Positions 58,379-64,000 of a stretch of DNA of 64,000 nt are shown here, piece after piece. The position numbers and the translations under genes were made by a program. The stretch is from Leifsonia sp. SCN 70-46 (lineage in GTDB: Bacteria > Actinomycetota > Actinomycetes > Actinomycetales > Microbacteriaceae). The notes under the pieces were generated by a model. The model saw only the letters and a program-made list of their open reading frames with translations, was not told where the DNA came from and searched no databases. The stretch's first letter is position 1. The number at the start of each line of letters is the position of its first letter. The DNA lies in NCBI GenBank assembly GCA_001725325.1, contig MEFY01000002.1, positions 62,001 to 126,000 on the forward strand, read 5' to 3'.

Positions 58379-59211
58379 TGGGCGTGCCGCTGCGCCCGAG
58401 CGGTCCGTCGGGCACCCCCGTCTCGGCGATCGCCGTCGCGCCGCGCACCGCGAAGCCCGACCTGCTGCGCGCGGCAGTCGACGCGGGTATCACCCTGTTC
58501 GAGGTCGACGACGTCGCGCCCTTCATCGACGGGATGCACCGGGCCGGCGTCGCCCGCGACGAGTACCGCCTCGCGGTGACCGTCGACGCGCCCGACCTCG
58601 TCCGCGCGGTGGACGGCGTGCTCGACGGCGCCGAGCGCCTCGACTTGCTCGTGCTGGGGCCCGCCCTGCACGACGTCGACGTCGCCGAGCCGCTCGCGGC
58701 CGTGCTCGCCTCGGGCCTCGTGCTGCAGTGGGCCGTGGCGCTGTGGCCCGCGGAGGACATCCACACCGCCGCGGGCGCCGCGCGCGCCCGCGGCCTGCCC
58801 GGGCCCGACTTCGCGCGCATCCGCTACGGCCCCTCCCGCCGCACGGTCGCCGAGAGCGACTACCTGCGCTCCCTGGGCTCGGCCATCGGCCTCACCCTGC
58901 AGGGCTGCGACACCCACGACGACGGCCTGCTGCTCGGCGGCCAGGCCGCGAGCATCATCGAGGACGAGGATGTCGACGACACCGTCGCCGCCTCGGCGGA
59001 GCTGCTCGACGAGGTCGCCGCGGGCCTCGGCGGCACCGCCGCACAGCTCGCCCTCGCCATCCCGCTGTGCCATCCCCAGGTCAGCAGCGTGCTCGTGCAC
59101 GCCGCGACGAGGGAGCACGTGGACGAGGCGGTCGGCACCTTCGCCTTCCTCGAGCGGGTCGGCGTCGAGGGCGTCCGGCACGCCGCGCACGGGTTCTGGT
59201 TCGGCCGGTAA
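58378..59211 (+). CDS. Aldo/keto-reductase-like protein lacking the usual catalytic residues
   Basis: A 277-residue protein with the periodicity of an AKR TIM barrel (AIAVAPRTAKPDLLRAAVDAGITLFEVDD; HTAAGAARARGLPGPDFARIRYGP; ELLDEVAAGLGGTAAQLALAIPLCHPQVSSVLVHAATREHVDEAVGTF). The normal D-x4-Y, K and H tetrad is not conserved: the DTAxxYG position reads DDVAPF, the strand with Lys reads AVTVDAP and the LH position reads VLGPAL. It may be non-enzymatic or have a changed mechanism. The GTG at 58378 overlaps the previous stop codon (TAGTG). It lies directly upstream of the importer operon. Confidence 0.75.
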   Translation: MGVPLRPSGPSGTPVSAIAVAPRTAKPDLLRAAVDAGITLFEVDDVAPFIDGMHRAGVARDEYRLAVTVDAPDLVRAVDGVLDGAERLDLLVLGPALHDVDVAEPLAAVLASGLVLQWAVALWPAEDIHTAAGAARARGLPGPDFARIRYGPSRRTVAESDYLRSLGSAIGLTLQGCDTHDDGLLLGGQAASIIEDEDVDDTVAASAELLDEVAAGLGGTAAQLALAIPLCHPQVSSVLVHAATREHVDEAVGTFAFLERVGVEGVRHAAHGFWFGR

Positions 59212-59238
59212 CCGCCTTCCGGGGAGACCCGCCGAGAT

Positions 59239-59266
59239 CGACAACTGGCGTGCTCACACCGACAAC
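59239..59266 (+). promoter_or_regulatory. AraC-type direct repeat at the importer promoter
   Basis: CGACAAC occurs at 59239-59245 and 59260-59266, exactly 21 bases apart, the spacing of AraC-family half-sites. The downstream copy overlaps the -35 position of a promoter whose -10 is TAGCCT (59287-59292), a typical activator layout. Confidence 0.6.
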
Positions 59267-59380
59267 CTGCCCCGAATCGCCGCTCCTAGCCTCAACTCAT
59301 GGACCGTCGGGTCCATCCGTCCTTGCGACGGCAGGAGTGTCGGACACAGCAGTCATGGCACTGACAGGAGGCAGGACTCA

Positions 59381-60568
59381 ATGAAGAAATACCTGTGGGG
59401 AGTCGCAGCGATCGGCGCCGCGACCGCCCTCGTGCTCTCCGGATGTACCGGCGCGTCCGGTGACGGCGGCGGCGACGCCAGCCCGATCGTGGTCGGCTCG
59501 GTCAACGCCCTCAGCGGCGCCGCGGCCTTCCCCGAGGCGTCCCAGGCGGCCAAGGCGGTGTTCGACGCGGTCAACGCCGAGGGCGGCATCAACGGCCACC
59601 CCATCGAGTACAAGATCCTCGACGACAAGGGCGACCCGGCCGCCGCAGCAGCCGCAGCCCGCGAGGTCGTGAGCTCCGACAACGCCGTGGCGCTCGTCGG
59701 CTCCGCGAGCCTGCTCGAGTGCGAGATCAACGGCGACTACTACGTGCAGCAGGACATCCTGTCGATCCCCGGCGTGGGCGTCGACCCGGTGTGCTTCAAC
59801 AACAAGAACATCTCCCCCGCCAACACGGGCCCGTTCCTCGACATGACCCTGTCGCTGCTCTACGGCTCGGAGGTGCTCGGCCTCGACAACATCTGCGCGA
59901 TGCTCGAGATCGCCGGCAGCACGCTGCCCGCGTACCAGGCCGCGATCGACAAGTGGACGGAGATCACGGGCAAGAAGCTCATCTACGTCGACGCCACGGT
60001 TCCCTACGGAGCCGCGGACTACACGCCGTACATCGTCGCGCTCAAGGAGAAGGGCTGCCAGGCCGTCACCGTGAACCCGGTCGAGCCCGACTCGATCGGC
60101 CAGCTCAAGGCCGCCCAGGCCCAGGGCCTCACCGACGTCACGTGGCTGCTGCTCACGAGCGTCTACAGCGAGAACTACGCGAAGGCGATCTCGGACGCCG
60201 GCCAGGGCATCTACGTGCCCGCCGAGTTCTACCCCTTCACCGACGCCGAGAGCTCGCAGACGAAGGACTGGCGCACGCTCATGGAGGCCAACAACATCCC
60301 GCTGACGTCGTTCAGCCAGGGCGGCTTCCTCGCGGCGACGTACTTCGTGCAGGTCGTCAAGGGCATCAAGGGCGACATCACCCGCGAGTCGGTCACCAAG
60401 GCCCTCCACGAGATGGACCCGATCGACAACCCCATGGTCGGCACGCCGTACATCTTCGGCACCGGTGACACGCACAACAGCAACACCGCCGGATTCCCGG
60501 TGAAGCTGCTGTCGGGCACCAACGCCTGGGAGCTCGCGGCCGACGACTGGCTGACCATCCCGGAGTAG
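59381..60568 (+). CDS. Branched-chain-amino-acid-type ABC substrate-binding lipoprotein
   Basis: A 395-residue binding protein of the LivK/Peripla_BP_6 family. The signal peptide ends in the lipobox VLSGCTGASG. The mature protein begins IVVGSVNALSGAAAFPEASQAAKAVFDAVNAEGGINGHPIEYKILDDKGDPAAAAAAAREVV. In this superfamily ligands include amino acids, amides, urea and many aromatic acids; adjacency to oxidation genes favours a catabolic substrate. CAGGAGG precedes the ATG by 10 bases. It is first in a four-gene importer operon with an AraC-type site upstream. Confidence 0.93.
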   Translation: MKKYLWGVAAIGAATALVLSGCTGASGDGGGDASPIVVGSVNALSGAAAFPEASQAAKAVFDAVNAEGGINGHPIEYKILDDKGDPAAAAAAAREVVSSDNAVALVGSASLLECEINGDYYVQQDILSIPGVGVDPVCFNNKNISPANTGPFLDMTLSLLYGSEVLGLDNICAMLEIAGSTLPAYQAAIDKWTEITGKKLIYVDATVPYGAADYTPYIVALKEKGCQAVTVNPVEPDSIGQLKAAQAQGLTDVTWLLLTSVYSENYAKAISDAGQGIYVPAEFYPFTDAESSQTKDWRTLMEANNIPLTSFSQGGFLAATYFVQVVKGIKGDITRESVTKALHEMDPIDNPMVGTPYIFGTGDTHNSNTAGFPVKLLSGTNAWELAADDWLTIPE

Positions 60569-60652
60569 CCAGCACGATCCTGCGGCGGTGCGGGCGAGCA
60601 CCCGCACCGCCGCAGTCCCCTCCCCCGTCATTCCACCGAATCGGAGTCACCA

Positions 60653-61513
60653 GTGCTTCAGGGCGCTCTTTCCGGCCTCGCGGCCGGTGGGGTCTACGCG
60701 ATCATCGCCGTCTGCCTCACCCTCATGTCCCGCCTCGTGCGGGTAGTCAACTTCTCCCAGGCCGCGACCGGCATGTTCGGCGGCTACGTCGCCGTGTGGA
60801 TGGTCAGCAAGGCCGGCGTCCCGATCATCCCCGCGACCATCGTGGGCGTGCTGGTCGGCGGCATCCTCAGCGCCCTCATCGGCTGGATCATCGCGACGTG
60901 GCTCTCGGAGGCCGACACGACGACGCGCTCCGCCGTGACCGTCGGGCCGCTCCTGCTGCTCATCTCGCTGTCGTTCATCCTCTTCGGCAACAAGCCGCAG
61001 CCGTTCGAGCCCCTCCTCGCGGGCCCCGCGTTCACGGTGAGCGGCGTCGTCATCAGCCAGGTCACCGTGGCCATGGTCGTGCTCGCGATAGCCGTGGCGC
61101 TCGCCTCGAAGCTCGTGCTCGCGCGCACCGCCGTCGGCACCCAGCTGCGCGCGCTCTCGGAGCGCCCCACGACCGCGGAGCTCATCGGCATCCCCGCCAA
61201 GCCGCTCGGCGTCGCCGTGTGGGCGATCACGGGCGTCATCAGCACCATCGTCATCATCATCGTCGCGCCCTCGCAGTCGAACGACGCGACCGCGCTCTCG
61301 ATGCTCATCGTGCCGGGCGCGGCCGCGGCCCTCCTGGGCGGCTTCCGCCGTCTCGACCTCGCGGTCGTGGGCGGGCTCGTGCTCGGCGTCATCCAGGGGC
61401 TCGTCGCGCAGATCGACGCCGTGTCGTTCGTGCGCTACTTCCTCCCCTTCCTCTTCATCGTGGGCCTCCTGCTCTGGAACCAGCGAAAGGCGGTGTGGGA
61501 TGCAGCGCGCTGA
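60653..61513 (+). CDS. Branched-chain-type ABC importer permease, LivH-like
   Basis: A 286-residue permease with about eight transmembrane helices. It begins VLQGALSGLAAGGVYAIIAVCLTLMSRLVRVVNFSQAATGMFGGYVA, the LivH signature (NF-Q/G-x3-M). The coupling segment is ARTAVGTQLRALSERPTTAELIGIPAKPLGVAVWAITG. The 84-base gap before it contains a GC-rich hairpin-like segment but no clear terminator. It overlaps the fused permease-ATPase gene by 14 bases. Confidence 0.92.
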   Translation: MLQGALSGLAAGGVYAIIAVCLTLMSRLVRVVNFSQAATGMFGGYVAVWMVSKAGVPIIPATIVGVLVGGILSALIGWIIATWLSEADTTTRSAVTVGPLLLLISLSFILFGNKPQPFEPLLAGPAFTVSGVVISQVTVAMVVLAIAVALASKLVLARTAVGTQLRALSERPTTAELIGIPAKPLGVAVWAITGVISTIVIIIVAPSQSNDATALSMLIVPGAAAALLGGFRRLDLAVVGGLVLGVIQGLVAQIDAVSFVRYFLPFLFIVGLLLWNQRKAVWDAAR

Positions 61514-63230
61514 CGCCTCCCGCGTGCTCCGGCTCCTCGTCCCGCTCCTCGTGGCGGGCGGCGGCATCCTCGTCGGCCTCGCCCTGAGCGCGGCCCTCCC
61601 CGGGTACTTCGTGTTCCTCGGGACCAGCGCCATCGTCGCGGCCATCGCGATCCTCGGCCTCGGCATCGTCACCGGCAGCGCCGGCATGATCGCGCTGTGC
61701 CAGCTCACCTTCGCCGCCGTCGGCGCGTGGGTGGTCGCGGGGCTCAACGTCATCGGGGCGCCCGGCGGCTTCATCGTGTGGCTCGTGCTCGGCGGTCTCG
61801 CGGCGGGCGTCGTGGGCATCCTCGTCGGCCTGCCCGCCCTGCGCCTGCGCGGGGTCAACCTCGCGGTCGTGACGCTCGGCTTCGCCGCGGCCGCCGACGT
61901 GACCCTCGTGCAGATCCAGTTCCCGGGCTCGGTCACGGGCACGTCCATCGTGCGGCCGGACGCGTTCGGCACCGACCGCGAGTTCTTCTTCCTGGGCATC
62001 CTCGTGCTCGTCGCGTGCGGCCTCGTCGTCTACTACCTGCAGCGCGGGCGCTGGGGCAGCTCGTGGAAGGCCGTCGCGTTCTCCGAGCGCGGCACCGCCT
62101 CGCTCGGCCAGAGCGTCCCGGGCGCCAAGCTCACGGCCTTCGCCGTGAGCGCGACGCTCGGCGGCATCAGCGGCGGGCTCATCGCCGGCCAGGTCGGCCT
62201 CGCCTTCGCGAGCAGCTTCAGCCCCATCCAGTCGCTCGCGCTCTACGTGCTCGCGATCATGTCGGGCGCCCACCTCATCGACATGGCGATCTTCGGCGGC
62301 ATCGTCTGGATAGTCGTGCCCGAGCTGCTCAAGCGCTGGGGCATCCCGCAGGACTGGGGCTTCGTCGTGTTCGGCGTGCTGGGGGTGCAGGCGCTCACGA
62401 GCGGCTCGAACCTCGGCACGGGGATCCGCAGCCTGTGGTGGAGGCGACGCAGGGCCACGACGACGAACTCGCTCACGTCCGAGGCCGCGGCCACGCCCGT
62501 GCCGGAGCGCACGTTCAGCGGCGAGCCCATCCTCGTCGTGAAGGACCTGTCGGTCACGTTCGGCAAGGTCGAGGCCCTCAAGAAGGTGAGCTTCGAGCTC
62601 GCCGAGGGCACCGTGCTGGGCCTCATCGGCCCCAACGGCGCCGGCAAGTCCACCCTCGTCGACGCCCTCACGGGGTTCCTGCCGCAGCACACCGGCAGCG
62701 TCGAGCTCGACGGCCGCGCCCTCGACAGGCTCTCGCCCACGCGCCGCGCACGGCTCGGCCTGCGCCGCACGTTCCAGCAGGACCGCGTGCCCCCGAGCCT
62801 CACGATCGACGCGTACGTGCGGTTCGCCGCCCGCCGGCGGCTCACGAACGTGGAGATCGCCGAGGTGCTCGAGTTCTTCGGCTGCCCGCCCGCCGCGACG
62901 CGGCTCACGACCGTCGACGTCGGCACCCGCCGTCTCGTCGAGGTCGCCGCGAACGTGCTCGCGCGTCCGCGCGTGCTCCTGCTCGACGAGCCCGCGGCCG
63001 GCCTCTCCCACAAGGAGCACGTCGACCTGGGCCGGCGCCTCACCCAGGTGCCCGCGCGCTTCGGCACCTCGATCATCCTCATCGAGCACGACCTCGACCT
63101 CGTGCGCTCCACGTGCGACAGCATCATGGTGCTCGACTTCGGAAGCGTGCTCGCGAGCGGCCCGCAAGACGAGGTGCTCGCGAATCCTGCCGTCATCAAG
63201 GCCTACATGGGCGAAACGGAGCTGCTGTGA
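61500..63230 (+). CDS. Fused LivM-like permease and LivG-like ATPase
   Basis: A 576-residue fusion. Residues 1-~310 are a LivM-type permease with about nine transmembrane helices (GIVTGSAGMIALCQLTFAAVGAWV; LRLRGVNLAVVTLGFAAAADVT; WKAVAFSERGTASLGQSVPGAKLTAFAVSATLGGISGGL). A ~30-residue linker follows (RRRRATTTNSLTSEAAATPVPER). Residues ~340-576 are a LivG-type ATPase: Walker A GPNGAGKST and Walker B LLLDEPAAGLS. The signature motif is degenerate: VDVGTRRLVEVA where LivG proteins have LSYGQQRRLEIA-like sequence. Permease-ATPase fusions of this class are known; the altered signature suggests an asymmetric ATPase pair with LivF. Confidence 0.9.
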   Translation: MQRADASRVLRLLVPLLVAGGGILVGLALSAALPGYFVFLGTSAIVAAIAILGLGIVTGSAGMIALCQLTFAAVGAWVVAGLNVIGAPGGFIVWLVLGGLAAGVVGILVGLPALRLRGVNLAVVTLGFAAAADVTLVQIQFPGSVTGTSIVRPDAFGTDREFFFLGILVLVACGLVVYYLQRGRWGSSWKAVAFSERGTASLGQSVPGAKLTAFAVSATLGGISGGLIAGQVGLAFASSFSPIQSLALYVLAIMSGAHLIDMAIFGGIVWIVVPELLKRWGIPQDWGFVVFGVLGVQALTSGSNLGTGIRSLWWRRRRATTTNSLTSEAAATPVPERTFSGEPILVVKDLSVTFGKVEALKKVSFELAEGTVLGLIGPNGAGKSTLVDALTGFLPQHTGSVELDGRALDRLSPTRRARLGLRRTFQQDRVPPSLTIDAYVRFAARRRLTNVEIAEVLEFFGCPPAATRLTTVDVGTRRLVEVAANVLARPRVLLLDEPAAGLSHKEHVDLGRRLTQVPARFGTSIILIEHDLDLVRSTCDSIMVLDFGSVLASGPQDEVLANPAVIKAYMGETELL

Positions 63231-63934
63231 GCGACCTCACCCTGACCGATGTGACCGTGAGCCGCGGCGCGGGGCCGGTGATCCGGGATGTCTCGCTCAC
63301 CGTCACGCCCGGCACCATCACCGCCCTCGTGGGCCCCAATGGCGCCGGCAAGACGAGCCTCCTGGAGGCGATCTCGGGGGTCGTCGAGGCGAGCTCCGGA
63401 ACCATCGCCATCGACGGCGCCCCCCTCGGCAAGCTCTCGCGCGTGCGCCGTTCCCGGCGGGGAATCGTGCACATCGAGCAGGGGCGGGCGGTGTTCCCGT
63501 CGCTCACGGTCGTCGAGAACGTGCGGCTCGCGTCGGGCACGGCGGCGCGCGCGGAGGAGGCGATAGCCCTCTTCCCCGAGCTCGAGAAGCGCCGGGACTC
63601 CGCCGCGGGCCTGCTCTCCGGCGGCGAGCAGCAGATGGTCGTGCTCGCGCGCGCGTTCGCCGCCCAGCCGAAGTTCCTGCTCATCGACGAGATGTCGCTC
63701 GGGCTCGCGCCCGTCGTGTTCATGCGCCTGCTGCCCATGGTGCAGAAGTTCGCGGAGGACGGCGTGGGCGTGCTGCTCGTGGAGCAGTTCACCAACCTGG
63801 CGCTCTCGATCGCGGGCGACGCGCTCGTGTTCTCGAGCGGGCGCGTGACGTTCCAGGGCACCGCGGCCGAGCTCTCGGCGTCGCCCGAGTTGCTGCACGC
63901 CGCCTACCTGGGCGGGGCCGCCGCCGCGACGTGA
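63227..63934 (+). CDS. Branched-chain-type ABC importer ATPase, LivF-like
   Basis: A 235-residue ATPase. Walker A GPNGAGKTS, signature LLSGGEQQMVVLARAF, Walker B FLLIDEMSLGLAP, H-loop region LLVEQFTNLAL, where a Phe/Thr pair stands at the position usual for His. Its intact signature complements the degenerate one in the fused LivM-LivG protein. The GTG at 63227 overlaps the preceding stop (GTGA). Last gene of the importer operon; palindrome D begins 6 bases after its stop. Confidence 0.92.
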   Translation: MSDLTLTDVTVSRGAGPVIRDVSLTVTPGTITALVGPNGAGKTSLLEAISGVVEASSGTIAIDGAPLGKLSRVRRSRRGIVHIEQGRAVFPSLTVVENVRLASGTAARAEEAIALFPELEKRRDSAAGLLSGGEQQMVVLARAFAAQPKFLLIDEMSLGLAPVVFMRLLPMVQKFAEDGVGVLLVEQFTNLALSIAGDALVFSSGRVTFQGTAAELSASPELLHAAYLGGAAAAT

Positions 63935-63939
63935 GGCCG

Positions 63940-63999
63940 CGCGCCGGTTCGCACCCGATGCGCCGCGCCGGAGCGGCGCGGCGCGTGCGAACCGGCGCG
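63940..63999. repeat. Long palindrome after the importer operon (palindrome D)
   Basis: Outer 15-bp arms (63940-63954 and 63985-63999) continue, after a one-sided 5-base bulge, into inner 11-bp arms (63960-63970 and 63974-63984) with a 3-base GAG loop. The result is 26 paired positions at the end of the importer operon, at the window edge. Confidence 0.88.
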
Positions 64000-64000
64000 A

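Noticed and set aside
61500-63230. Possible missing stop or frameshift joining livM and livG
   Set aside because: A continuous ~30-residue linker joins two complete domains in one frame with no sign of an eroded start, and such fusions are known for this transporter class.

Overview
The window is high-GC chromosomal DNA of an actinobacterium, most likely a member of the Microbacteriaceae. The signs are strong G/C bias at third codon positions, many GTG and TTG starts, actinobacterial marker families (DUF2530, DUF3027, DUF3263, LytR_C, WXG100, bacterial XPB helicase, sigma/anti-sigma fusion) and CIRCE control of groEL. Almost all of it is tightly packed chromosomal sequence. I saw no rRNA, tRNA, phage, insertion sequence or CRISPR array.

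Layout. 1-3.5 kb: cell-wall hydrolases (CHAP and NlpC/P60), an HNH nuclease with a structured leader, and a DtxR-type metal regulator. 3.5-15.8 kb: serC, DUF2530, DUF3027 and cold-shock genes, an XPB-associated protein, a large membrane-anchored glycoside-hydrolase-like protein, XPB helicase, a two-component system and a WXG100 protein. 15.9-18.9 kb: CIRCE-controlled groEL, cspA, LytR_C and DUF3263 genes. 18.9-27.2 kb: a nucleoside uptake and salvage block (two BMP lipoproteins, ATPase, two permeases, cdd, deoA). 27.3-33.3 kb: GDP-mannose synthesis, a GT4 mannosyltransferase and sdhCDAB. 33.5-40.9 kb: membrane-spanning ECF sigma fusion, ptsI, a YihY-like protein, exonuclease III, trpS, an acetyltransferase and a HAD phosphatase. 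41-42 kb: a DUF559 gene flanked by two related long palindromes. 42-46.8 kb: FMN riboswitch, ribD-ribE-ribBA-ribH and an MFS transporter. 46.9-51.6 kb: two drug-export-type ABC systems around a 71-residue HTH protein with two perfect operators. 51.8-53.4 kb: a small conserved protein, an rRNA methyltransferase and a membrane protein. 53.4-63.9 kb: an uncharacterised catabolic island (aldehyde dehydrogenase, AraC regulator, Zn alcohol dehydrogenase, MoaF-like, SnoaL-like, aldo/keto-reductase-like) followed by a Liv-type ABC importer with a fused permease-ATPase.

Two themes run across the window. First, many genes, including several divergent pairs, have a TANNNT -10 element ending only 6-7 bases before the start codon and no Shine-Dalgarno sequence, so they are probably transcribed as leaderless mRNAs. 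Second, long near-perfect palindromes (about 60-90 bp) sit in 3' intergenic gaps at about 33.3, 40.9, 41.9, 46.9 and 64.0 kb. One pair shares its arm sequence and brackets a single DUF559 gene like a cassette.

The strongest candidates for undescribed biology are the palindrome-bracketed DUF559 gene, the small HTH regulator with its paired operators, and the 53-64 kb island. In that island an AraC-type 21-bp direct repeat overlaps the importer promoter and ties regulator, transporter and oxidation genes together. All functional calls rest on motif recognition by eye; no database search was run.
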